A stretch of 64,000 nt of DNA from Lactuca virosa (Eukaryota; Streptophyta; Magnoliopsida; Asterales; Asteraceae). The DNA lies in assembly GCA_928212115.1 (NCBI GenBank), contig CAKMRJ010005745.1:96450297-96514296 (forward strand), given 5' to 3'. Numbering within the stretch: position 1 is the first letter of the stretch; the number at the start of each line of letters is the position of its first letter. A program made the position numbers and the translations under genes. Under the pieces are notes generated by a model, which was not told the origin of the DNA, made no database searches, and saw only the letters and a list, made by a program, of their open reading frames with translations. Of this stretch, positions 43,153 through 53,543 are shown piece by piece.

Positions 43153-45678
43153 TGTGACAACCCGAAATTTCTATTCGGTACAACCATTCACTTCAATAGA
43201 AGTCAGAACTGTTTCTGCTAACTTTTAAGCTTTTTGGAGTCAGATTGAGTGTTTTAAAGCTTAGTACTTCAGGAGATAACTAGAGAGAGGATACCCTAGG
43301 GTTTATTGTGCATCAATAAAGTCTCAAAACTCCAAGAGTTTGGAGTTTACGGCCCAAACGTGGTGTTTACGGCCATAAACTCTAAGGAGTATAAATATGA
43401 CACTTAGTCATTTTTATCACTTTTTCACCTTTTCAAGTCTAGAATCCAATTCTTCTCTCTCAAGTATCATCCGACTTTTCTTAAAGATCTTCAAGAAAGT
43501 AAGTGTTTCTTGGCTTGTTTAGTTGATCTCTTCCTTAATCTAGTGATCTTACATGATTTCATCCATGAAATCATTCCATTTGTGTAGATCTTCAAGTGTT
43601 CTTCATTTCACAAAGAACACCAAGAACACACACTAGCGTTCTTGGACTTTAAACACCCTTACAAGCTTCAATATTGTAAGTACTCTTACCCTAGTGTGTA
43701 ATAAGGCTTGTTACACTTGCTAATCAACTAGAAATCACAAAGAAACACAAGATCAAAGGTGTTTACGGTCAAGACATGTTCTTGGACCGTAAACCCTAAT
43801 GAAAGGGCCATTGTGAGCCCTAGTCCCTTACCAAGCCTTGGATACATATATGTGTTATTATATGTTAACTAGGATCCTTGTGTGTGCTCAAGTCTTCACT
43901 TGACACTTAGCATCCTATAGCATCCGTTCATCCAAACCACTCACTACAGGTGAGTTCATACCCCTTAATCAACCTTTTACATGATTTTAAATGCTTTTAT
44001 GGGGGGGATACAAGTTGAACTATTATAGTTATTATATCAATCACATGTGATTAATAACTACCAAACAAGTGGATTTCTTACTTTTCAAACTGTGTTATCA
44101 AACAAGCTACTTCAAACTGTTTTTACAAACTCTGTTACATGTCAAATACTTTTATTAAACTCTTTTACATGTCAGATACTTTTATTAAACTCCTTTACAT
44201 GTCAAATACTTTTATTAAACTCTTTTAAACTTATATTTTGTTAATTGTGTATCTATATAGATATAGTTATATAAGTAGGATTGAAAGGACTTAGGACTGA
44301 TAGCTCACCTTACCTCCTGTTCCTTGTTTGGTTGGGGACTTAGGGTATCGGTTGTTTGTCCGAAGGTCGTTTGAATCCTAGTTATATATTATGTATATGT
44401 ATATAGATATAAAAGTTCCTTCTTTCTATTCAATACCTTTGGGTAGCAAAGGTATACAAACATGTTCATACATACAAACAACATTACTAGTAAACTATAA
44501 TAGGCATAGTTTAGGAAGTTACTAATACTATTACTAGAACAATGAAACATACAAGGAGTCAGTTCATACATACATACTAGACAGAGAGAGAACATACAAT
44601 ACAGCTAGTACATACTATACATGACAATATAGCTAGTACATACTATACATTACAATACAGCTAGTACATACTATACATTATACAAAGGAACATACTATTA
44701 TGAAAAACAGAGAGAACATACATACATACTAGACAGGGAGAGAACACACAATACAGCTAGTACAAACAATACATATACAAGGACACTACTAGAGATATGT
44801 GAGCCACGTAACGGGGCATGGCATCACCTGTCATGGCTCGTTTTGTATCTATAATCTCCTTAAGTGGAGAGCATTGAGTTTGTGCATAGATCTATACTGG
44901 ATTGACTATCCTACACCTTGCCGCTCGCTACAGTGGGACTTGCAAGTCTACGGGTGCCAAACGTCATTCCTTCTGACGTCTTACATCGTCGTGTTTCTAG
45001 TCGGTAGTATGGTACAGGCCGATCACATGATACTTTAAATAACAAATGGTTTGAGGTAGTTAGTACAGCGGTAGTTACTTAATACAACACTACAGTACTA
45101 TTTTATTTCACATTGCATTCACTTTGTGATCTTCACACAATGAACAGTAATGTAAAAACTATATTTTTGGTGAATGATAGTGAGATTTGGGAAAATACAT
45201 ACTCTTACAAGAGACACACATACAAACACTTGATGCCTTGGTAGAAGGCTACTTTTTAGTAGTAAAACATAGGGTTTTCTAGGAGATTCAAACATTTTAC
45301 AAACATACACAAACTTTTACAAACTTACACATCACATACTTACAAACACTTTCATACAAACACAGACACTAAAATACTTATGATCTCACCAGCTTTAAAG
45401 CTGATACTACCTTTCAAAATAACTTGTATTCTCAGGTCACCAGTAGACAGGTACCGACGCCAGGTTTTTGAGAAGATGGAGCTCGTTCAAGACTCATCTT
45501 TTATTTTGATTCATATTTTTGGTGTCTATTAACTTGACAGAACACACTTGTATTAAATTATATTATTAATGCAATGGATGATGTTGTTGCTTGTTTACTA
45601 CTATTCATTGTTGTGATACTGAACATGACGTCCTCCACCCCTGAACGATTCCGCCGTTCCGGTTTTGGGGGTGTGACA
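43153..45678 (+). repeat. Solo LTR of element E (2.53 kb)
   Basis: Complete LTR with TG...CA ends and a perfect ATAAC target duplication (43148-43152, 45679-45683). No primer site follows it. It carries the GTTTACGG palindrome region and TATA box, and marks the original integration site of E. Confidence 0.93.
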
Positions 45679-45683
45679 ATAAC

Positions 45684-46694
45684 CAAAATATCGACAGATA
45701 CGGAACAACTGCCACGAATCATGGCATCAAACCATGCTATCTCTCTCGACCAGCCCTTAGAATCACCAAAAATCTCCTTGATTCGAGTATAGATCATGTG
45801 CTTCCAGTAGTATGGGCCTAATACTACCTTCCACACCTATCCATACTTTCCTCAAAATTCATCTCAGGTCCTCTAAGACCTACTCAAAACATACTCCCGA
45901 TACCTGCTCAACATCGGAACAACCGCACTAAAATACTTCCTAGCTTCTCCTAGGATTTCCCACCTCCCCTGCCATCAGCTGTTGAGGGGCTCCAATAAAT
46001 TTTAGCCAACCACTTCATGAATACAATTACATGCAACAAAACTTAAATAATCCTTCGAGTAAAGGACCCAACCTTACAACGGTTAGACTCAAACGAGAGC
46101 TGCGTAATAGGCTCAAATCCTTCACTCTAAGATCATTTAATGTCCATAGCATGTAACTTAATGTATTCATTTGATAATTAGCTCACATCAACGCCAGCCC
46201 CACAAAGCACGAAGAAAACAGCGTTCGAGCAGCGGAGACGACTCGCACTTAGACATAATAAAATCAGGCAGATCCTCATACGAAATTCTGATCGCTATCT
46301 CCCAGCATCTCGGATACACCTTTGTCCTGCCCCCACTCTCTCAAGAGTTAACCATCCCACGCACTATCCGGCCATGAACTATACCCACTCATGAAACTTC
46401 CACCAACCCTGCAGCACTCGTGTATGCTAATCATACATAACACTGGATCATCTAGACGATCGAATACTTGATTCTACACTAAGCCCTTCATCAAACAAGA
46501 ACATGAAATAATGCTAAACCAAACATTCTCAAGCTATAGGAAATCTTAGTTATGTATAACTATGCTGCATACACTAAGCAACTATAGTAATGATGTCAAT
46601 TTCATATAAGGAAGACCCTACGCTACAAGCATCATATAATCAGGAAATTCTATCATGAAATTCCTGAAGATCCCTAACCTATCACTAGCATACT
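45684..46694 (-). other. Leader/interior of gypsy element I between E and H
   Basis: 1 kb with no assignable frame. At 45800-45835 the phrase CAGTAGTATGGGCCTAATACTACC closely matches the H leader at about 53072-53095, which supports gypsy leader identity. The minus frame at 45836-45558 crosses into the E LTR and is not a gene. Confidence 0.6.
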
Positions 46695-48332
46695 TGTAAC
46701 GACGTAAATTTTCAAAACAATTTTTCATTTTTAAATCATACTTTCAATCACACGATAATCACAAACATAATGTATCCACTGTGTCATAACAAAACATGTC
46801 CCAGAATCTCATAAACTCCATAAGTGTGTACGGATCATGTCGGCGCCTTCCCGCGATCCTCGCTAGTACCTGAAACACATAACACAACAACTGTAAGCAT
46901 AAATGCTTAGTGAGTTCCCCAAAATACCACATACCACACATACGCCTTTCCAGGCCATAACTCTGTAGGATCTTCCGATCCATGTGTCTCAGGGGACTTC
47001 CGTCCTGAATCCTGGTAGACCCTCCGGTCCTACCCGTATCGATCTTCCGGTCCGTAAACCTCCTGACCTTCCGGTCCTTACCATACATAACATACATAGC
47101 ACATACATATCATATAACCGCATATAGCACATACATCATAGCATACAAGACCTTCCGGTCACACATAGGTACCCTTCCAGGTACAGTATAGTGAGAAGAC
47201 TCACCTTAATGAAGTCGGATAAACTCTCGTGCTCCCCACGTCCCGACTTAGCCTCCTCCTATTATTCAAATAACATCCCCGATCAATATTCTCTCATAGC
47301 CTCATCTCTACAGATTGGGTAGAAGGCCTTTCTACCCTTCCCTGAACTCTCCTGAATCAGTCTTGACCAGAACCCTAAAGTCAACGAAAGTCAACGGTCA
47401 AACTTTGACCCGACTCGTCGAGTGCACAAGGGCGACTCGGCGAGTCCATGTGGGTCCTCTGAATCCTTTCAGCCTCTCTTGGCTCGTCGAGTCATCCTTC
47501 CACTCGACGGGTTACACCTGTCACGAATCGCTGGGCAACCCCGACTCGACTCGTCGAGTCCACTTATGGACTCGGCGAGTTGCTTCCATGTTCTTACTCA
47601 AATGACCTTCTAAGGTCAGATCTGCTTCCTTAACTATCAGATCTACCCTTCAAATGTTCAAATGTCATGTAAAGGTGCAACCTTTACGTGCATGCAACCC
47701 ACATCAAGTCACAAATGGAGAAATAACTCTAAAAATGGCAACCTAGTCCCCAATCTCTCATTTGCTTGCATAAAGCTGAGGGATAGTGACTCTATGGACC
47801 TCTCATGGTCCAGATCTGATGCTATTAACACAAAGGGGACCTCATACTCACTAGATCTTACATAAAATGGAGGTAAAAACCCTAAAATCATGAAATCTAT
47901 CAAATCAACATGAAATAGAAAGGATTATACCTCCAGAGATGAACTCTCAAGATGATTAGCCCAGATCCAAGCCCCCTTCACGCTCTAGATGGGTGTTTCC
48001 TTCTTCCTTCTAGCAAAACTACACCAAAAGTGATGTATTAACCTCTTCTTGCTCTCAACTCTCCTACTGCTCTCTCTAGGGTTTCTCTGGGATGAAGTGG
48101 CCGCAAATGGAGGCCATAAAGGCCTTTAAATAGGGCACAGGCCCGGGGATTTAGGTTTTCACTTAACAGCGTGAACTCGCCGAGTCCACGCATCGACTAG
48201 TCGAGTCCTTCATTAAATCAGACAAGAAATACGCAATCCTACTCGGCGAGTCTGAGCGCCTACTCGCCGAGTCCCTCCCTAAAACTCAAGATAAATACTT
48301 AAAATAAGATACCTGGGAATCCGAATGTTACA
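46695..48332 (-). repeat. 3' LTR of gypsy H (1638 bp)
   Basis: Plus strand TGTAACGACGTAAA to ...CCGAATGTTACA. It holds ACTCGNCGAGT clusters at 47413-47580 and 48175-48272, a CTTCCGGTC minisatellite (46965-47170) and a TATTTAAA box (48125-48132, minus). Confidence 0.93.
47413..48272. repeat. ACTCGNCGAGT palindromes in the H 3' LTR
   Basis: Exact copies at 47413, 47435, 47549, 47570, 48175, 48241 and 48262; near copies at 47482, 47502 and 48196. The second cluster lies 42 bp upstream of the TATA-like box in the minus sense. The 5' LTR has the matching sets at about 54280-54450 and 55040-55145. Confidence 0.92.
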
Positions 48333-48348
48333 ATTCTCCCCCACTAGA
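48333..48348 (-). other. Polypurine tract of element H
   Basis: Minus strand AGTGGGGGAGAAT directly before the LTR start TGTAACATTCGG. Confidence 0.85.
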
Positions 48349-48349
48349 A

Positions 48350-48858
48350 TTAGACTTCGCCCTCGAAGTCTTGCTCGGCAAACAACTCTGGATGCTGCTC
48401 ACGCATCTCCAACTCCGGCTCCCAAGTCAACTCGGACCCTCTCCGATGTTGCCACTGGACCTGCACCAGGGGCACCTCCTTGTTCCTCAGAACCTTGATC
48501 TTCCGATCCATAATCGCCACCGGCCTCTCAACATAATTCAGGCTCGCATCCACTTGAATATCTCCCCCAATGGCACCACCGCCGACTCATCGGCTATACA
48601 CTTCCTTAACTGAGACACGTGGAAGGTATCATGAATCTGGCTCAACTCCGCAGGTAGCTCCAACCGATATGCTACCCTGCCCACCCTCGCGGTCACCCTG
48701 AACGGACCGATGTATCGGGGCCCCAGCTTGCCCCTCTTCCTGAATCGGATCACTCCTTTCCAAGGAGACACTTTCAGGAGTACGAAGTCTCCCACCTGGA
48801 ACTCAAGCTCGGATCGTCGCCTATCCGCATAACTCTTCTGACGACTCTGAGCCGTCAA
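48350..48858 (-). pseudogene. pol: Element H integrase C-terminus and chromodomain-like end
   Basis: Two overlapping minus frames. The first (48858-48538) has SRQKSYADRRRSELEFQVGD.VLLKVSPWKG and the GPF/Y module RKRGKLGPRYIGPF.V..RVG.VAYRLELP. The second (48553-48350) has YVERPVAIMDRKIKVLRNKEVPLVQVQW and ELTWEPELEMR, a group II chromodomain-like tail. A frameshift near 48540-48550 separates them, and another near 48858 separates them from the integrase core. Confidence 0.85.
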
Positions 48859-49673
48859 TAACCTCTGCCCCTAACCTGTTGTATCTGCTCTGTAGTCTGA
48901 AGCACTATCTCAGTGCTACCCATCACACGCTGCCCTACCTCTCCCCAGCAAATGGGAGTCCGATACCTCCTCCCATATAACAGCTCGAAGGGAGGCATGC
49001 CAATACCCGAATGGTGGCTGTTGTTGTAGGAAAACTCAGCCAACGGCAGATACGTGTCCCAACTTCCTCCGAAGTCCAACACACATGCTCGGAGCATGTC
49101 CTCGAGCGTCTGAATCGTCCGCTCACTCTGTCCATCCGTCTGGGGGTGGTAAGCGGTACTGAAATGCAGCCTCGTGCCCAACTCCTCGTGGAACTTCTTC
49201 CAGAACCTGGAAGTGAAACGTACGTCTCGATTTGACATAATCGAGATCGGCACCCCATGTCGCGATACCACCTCCCTCACATACAACTCTGCCAGCCTCT
49301 CAGCAGAAGAGCTCTCACTGATAGCAAGAAAATGTGCGCTCTTCGTCAGCCGGTCGACGATCACCCAAATTGCATCGACACCCCTCGCGGTCCTCGGCAA
49401 TTTGGTGATGAAATCCATGGAAATCTGTTCCCACTTCCACTGGGGAACCTCAAGCGGCTGCAACTTGCCATGCGGACGCTGGTGCTCGGCCTTAACCCTG
49501 CGACAGGTCAAGCACCTCTCAACAAACCATGCTACATCCCTCTTCATACAGGGCCACCAATAGTCCCCTTCAGGTCCAAATACATCTTCGTGGCCCCGGG
49601 ATGGATCGAGAACCTCGATCGGTGCGCCTCCTCCATCAAAGTGGTGCGCGTCCCACCTGCATACGGCACCCAA
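48859..49673 (-). CDS. pol: Element H integrase core (fragment)
   Basis: A 272-codon minus frame. The zinc finger second half (CLTCRRVKAEHQRP) lies near residues 53-66. The core has QISMDFITKLP (Asp), AIWVIVDRLTKSAHFL, PISIMSNRDVRF (second Asp; the usual S-D-R-D reads S-N-R-D), and STAYHPQTDGQSERTIQTLEDMLRACV (Glu). YGRRYRTPICWGEVG follows. The usual first residues of the zinc finger are in the next frame (49948-49544). Integrase would join H cDNA to the chromosome. The Asn in place of Asp in that motif may already impair it, although the second Asp remains. Confidence 0.88.
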
Positions 49674-50145
49674 ATCCGACCCTGAAAGGTCATAAGCCCA
49701 CGACTATCGGTGACAAACTCAGGTACCTGCCCAATCACCCGCTCTCTCTTGTGGTTCTCCAGTCTCACGGCCCCTGCCTGGGCCTCCCGAATGGTGTCCA
49801 ACACCGGAGTCATCACTGTCAATCGCATACAAGTGTCTCGAATCGGGGCACTCTCCACCCTACGACTCAGCGCATCAGCTACAACATTAGCTTTGCTTCG
49901 GGTGGTACAGGATCTCACAAATCGTAATCCTTTACCACGTCCAACCATCTCCTCTGGTGCATATTCAGATTGGGCTGATCCATCAAATACTTCAAGCTCT
50001 TATGGTCCGTGTATATGGTACACCGAACCTCATACAAATAGTGACGCCAGATCTTGAGGGCGAACACCACTGCCCCCAATTCCAGATCGTGGGTGGAATA
50101 TCTCGTCTCATGAGGCTTCAGCTGCCTCGATGCATACGCTATCAC
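49544..50145 (-). pseudogene. pol: Element H RNase H end and integrase zinc finger start
   Basis: First frame (50145-49915): YASRQLKPHETRYSTHDLELGAVVFALKIWRHYLY, TDHKSLKY, RRWLDVVKDYD. Second frame (49948-49544): SKANVVADALSRR and, near its end, EEAHRSRFSIHPGATKMYLDLK, the H..H part of the integrase zinc finger. A frameshift in YHPGKAN (near 49930) and another after KMYLDLK (near 49570) break the protein. Confidence 0.83.
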
Positions 50146-51253
50146 ATGCCCCTCTGCATAAGTACTGTACCCAACCCCGATATCGATGCGTCACAATACA
50201 CCACAAAATCCTCCATCCCTTCCGGGAGGGCTAACACAGGGGCTTCACATAACTTCTGGCGAAGTGTCTCAAACGAGGTCTGCTGCTCCGGACCCCATGA
50301 AAAAGCAACACCCTTCCGGGTCAACCTGGTCAGAGGCACGACGATCTTGGAGAAATCTCTGATAAATCTCCTATAGTAGCCGGCCAATCCTAGAAAGCTC
50401 CTGATCTCGGTGGGTGATCTTGGCACCTCCCACCTCATAACCGCCTCAATCTTGGCCGGATCGACCAAAATCCCATTCTGGTTGACGAGATGCCCCAAGA
50501 ACTGGACCTCCCGTAACCATAACTTACACTTGGAGAATTTGGCATAAAGCCTCTCCGTCCTCAATACCCCGAGGATCTCTCTCAGATGCTCCTCGTGCTG
50601 CTCTCTAGACCTCGAATACACCAGTATATCGTCGATGAACACAATCACTGAACGATCCAACATCGGTCTGCACACCCTGTTCATGAGATCCATGAACGCT
50701 GCTGGTGCATTGGTGAGCCCGAAAGGCATCACCACGAACTCGTAATGCCCATAACGAGTCCTGAACACCGTCTTCTGGATATCCTCATCACGCACTCTCA
50801 TCTGATAATATCCAGACCTCAGATCAATCTTGGAGAACCAAGACGCTCCCTGCAACTGATCGAACAAATCGTCGATCCTCGGTAATGGGTAACGGTTCTT
50901 GACCGTCAACTTGTTCAACTCCCGGTAATCAATACACATCCGGTGTGAACCATCCTTTTTCTTGACAAAAAGGATCGGTGCTCCCCAAGGGGAACTACTC
51001 GGTCTAATAAACCCCTTCCCCAGCAGCTCCTAAAGCTGCGAGGATAACTCCTGCATCTCTGGCGGCGCAAGGCGATACGGCGCCTTGGCGATAGGCGCTG
51101 CCCCCGGAACCAAATCGATGCGGAACTCTACCTGCCTCTCGGGAGGCACACCCGGCAACTACTCGGGAAAAACATCCGGGAACTCACGCACTATCGGAAC
51201 ATCATCCATCGAACTTGGCCTCCCAGCGGCCTCTCGTGTGTCCATCACATAGG
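50142..51253 (-). pseudogene. pol: Element H reverse transcriptase and RNase H start
   Basis: From 51253 the minus strand reads AYVMDTRE...VREFPDVFPE then a TAG, LPGVPPERQVEFRIDLVPGAAPIAKAPYRLAPPEM, a second TAG in place of the usual Gln before ELL, and GFIRPSSSPWGAPIL.VKKKDG. From 50939 the frame is open: RMCIDYRELNK, RYPLPRIDDLFDQL, FSKIDLRSGYYQMR, FGLTNAPAAFMDLMN, VFIDDILVYSRS (catalytic Asp pair, near 50650), YAKFSKC, FLGLAGYYRRFI, and FVVYCDASISGLG of RNase H. Only two stops and a frameshift near 51260 disable it. Confidence 0.9.
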
Positions 51254-51457
51254 CTACAAACCCGCTGCAGCCCTGCTGTAAACTCTGTCTCGCTCTGGCG
51301 GCTGAACAAAACGCCGACCCACATCGGGTCTCTCGCCGTACACCGTAAGTACTCCCCCACTAGGGTCTCGTATCGTCACCAATTGTCGCTCGCAGTCTAT
51401 GACAGCCCCAAATCGGCTCAACCAATCCATGCCCACTATGACACATACGTCCCCCAT
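51254..51457 (-). CDS. pol: Element H protease C-terminal half (fragment)
   Basis: A 67-codon frame with VCVIVGMDWLSRFGAVIDC, the conserved ILGMDWL-type end of the gypsy protease, followed by the linker to RT. It is offset by a +1 shift from the gag-protease frame ending at 51457. Confidence 0.82.
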   Translation of the reverse strand: MGDVCVIVGMDWLSRFGAVIDCERQLVTIRDPSGGVLTVYGERPDVGRRFVQPPERDRVYSRAAAGL

Positions 51458-52620
51458 TATACAATCGGGACTAGATCTATCGGGAACTCAACACCGAAGA
51501 TCTCGAGTACACATCCTCGAGTCACATCCGTAGCATACACCTCTCGCTCCTCAGCTATGGAAACTCGTAGAGGTCGACTCAACGCCTCTCGTCGGCTACT
51601 GATGTGCCGACTAAACGCTATCGACACAAATGATCGACTCGCACCCGAGTCAAATAACACTAAGGCAGGTACAGAACTCACAAGAAAAGTACCTACACAT
51701 ATCATAATATAAGCACAATATCTCAACTCAGCATAAATAAATAAAGAATACATACCCGCCACAACATCGGGCGCTGCGCGGACCTCCTCCGCTGTCAACT
51801 GGAAAGCTCTCCCACGAGCCTTCGGTGCCTCGGCCTTCGCTGGCCGAACCTCGGTAGCCCTAGCAGCAGGTGCAGATCCCTGTGCTGATCCCTGATGTAG
51901 CTGCGGGCACTCGGCCTTCCGATGACCAGTCCGGTTGCAATGAAAGCAAACCATAAATCCCTTGGGGCAATCCTTGGTGATATGCCCCTCCTTACCACAT
52001 TTGTAGCAAGCACCCGATCGACAGAACCCATCATGTCCCTTGCCGCACTTCCCACAAGTGCGGCCCTTCTGGCCTCCAGATCTCGTATCAGCGGACTTGG
52101 CCCGCTTGGCTGTCGGCTGAGACTGTGCCGGTCGCCGATCCATCCTCTGAGACTCGGCCTCCTCCCTGGCCTGAGTCTCCAACTCAATCTCCCTCTTCCG
52201 AGCATTTTCCTGGAGCTCAGCAAACGTCCGGTAAGTCGAGTTCGACACGAACTCCCGAATATCCCTCCTCAAAACGCCCAAATACCGGCTCATACGTGCC
52301 TGCTCGGTAGACACCTGCTCAGGGCAGAACATCGCCCTCTCATGAAACTTCCTGGTAACCACAGTAACAGAATCAGTACCATGCTTGAGGGTCAAGAACT
52401 CCTGAACCAACCGTTCCCTCTCCACTGGGGGAACATACTCGTCTCTGAACATAGCGGTGAACCTCTCCCAGGTCACCTCTGAAATCTCCGCAAGAGTGAA
52501 GCTCGCCGTCACGAACTTCCACCAATCCTTCGCCCCCAAGGGAAGCTGGTTCAGCGCGAACTGTACTCTCAGATGCTCCGGACATGAACACGTATAGAAG
52601 CATCTCTCAATATCAGAAAT
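51458..52620 (-). CDS. gag: Element H Gag and protease start, with candidate intron
   Basis: The frame follows the TAG at 52621. Gag core: AKDWWKF......I.EVTWERFTAMFRDEYVP..ER......F..LKHG, then the RLA-like and Arg-rich linker. Zinc knuckles: CGKCGKGHDGFC, CYKCGKEGHITKDC and CFHCNRTGHRKAEC (near 51940-52060). Protease active site LVLFDSGASRSFVS lies near 51640-51665. Between them, 21 extra codons (after DVVAG) coincide with a GT...AG segment at 51693-51755. E and related elements lack these residues. The frame stays open with or without the segment. Confidence 0.88.
51693..51755 (-). other. Candidate 63-nt GT-AG intron at the gag-protease junction of H
   Basis: Minus strand GTATGTATTC... 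to ...ATATGTGTAG, AT-rich (about 70 percent), inserted in GG|T of the conserved G-T-F motif. Splicing gives V-A-G-T-F-L-V as in other gypsy elements; retention adds 21 residues without a stop. 63 nt is short for a plant intron. Confidence 0.55.
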
Positions 52621-52623
52621 CTA

Positions 52624-52931
52624 TCTCATCGCAGCGATCGGCTCCTGGGTCCCGTCAAACTCTGGTGGCTTCGTGTTGCTGAACTCTCGAAGCAACAACG
52701 AGTCACCTCCCTGAGGCCTGGCAGCAGCCACAGTTGCAGTAGCTGCAGCAGCCACAACCTCAGTCACTGCTGCGTACCGCTCATCAAAAGTCTCAATCAA
52801 TGTGGTCTTGATAGACCCAAACATCTCCGGAATCTCGGCTCGAATCGCTATGCCACCTCATCGTGGATCATCTTACGAAGCTCCTCGTCACTCACGCCGC
52901 TCGGCTCAGGTCTGTGGCGTGTCCCAACCAT
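52624..52931 (-). pseudogene. gag: Element H Gag N-terminus
   Basis: ATG at 52931 (MVGTRHRPEPSGVSDEELRKMIHDEVA). A one-base shift near 52850 moves to the frame EIPEMFGSIKTTLIETFDERYAAVTE, an Ala-rich stretch, and REFSNTKPPEFDGTQEPIAAMR, where the gag core begins (PP.FDG). A TAG stands where Trp is usual at 52621-52623. Confidence 0.8.
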
Positions 52932-53543
52932 GATGTCTCTGAAGTACAACATAATAATATCAGAGACTTGCTCGAGCATACTCGCACTCGATAACTCAAC
53001 CCTACTTGTTCCTTAGTACCCTAAGGACTCTTACTTAGAGTGTGCACTGCTCCGGTGTCTTCAGTAGTACGGGCCCTATACTACCGTCCACACCGCATCA
53101 GTATTCACCCTAAGTCCTCCTCCTTGGATCCCAGATCACAAGTACTCTATATCTCACTGGCATAGGCTACCCTTCGGTAGACCTCTCATCAGCTCCTCAC
53201 TGCTACCTACTCGCTCTCAAGCATCACATAGCAGCAAAATCCTTCCTGGGCTAAGGCATCACAAAATCAGGCCACTCTAGTCCTAATATGAACACCTAGC
53301 CAACTCTAGCATGCATATCATATCATAACATATCTCATAACACATAATGTAAGGGTATTTTGGGAAATCACCGTTCAGGCGCTGGCTGATCGTACACACT
53401 GCTCCTTTCTACTTTTCTCAAAATCTTTTACTCTGTTAGAAAAATTGTTCCTTTATATGAAAAACTTTCTGAAATCCTCAGTTTGAGTTCAGATACGCCC
53501 GAAGGTGCATCCGAATCCCTCAAACCAAGCTCTGATACCAACT
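52932..53543 (-). other. Leader and primer site of element H
   Basis: 0.6 kb without a gene. The primer site (minus strand TTGGTATCAGAGC, 53530-53542) is next to the LTR. A phrase near 53072-53095 is shared with the interior of I. Confidence 0.85.

Larger units (their letters stand above)
38560..45678. repeat. Second unit of the tandem duplication
   Basis: Contains partial LTR F (38560-40233), LTR G (40234-41781), interior of I (41782-43152) and the E solo LTR (43153-45678), collinear with 19439-26236. By eye the copies differ by a few percent plus small indels. Confidence 0.88.

Noticed and set aside
45558..45836. 92-codon minus frame at the E solo LTR border as an I-element gene
   Set aside because: It crosses the insertion junction of the E LTR, so it cannot be an ancestral gene, and it matches no gag domain.
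48371..50376. Plus-strand frames opposite element H pol (also 51215-52482)
   Set aside because: They are mirror frames of the well-supported minus-strand polyprotein and show no domains.
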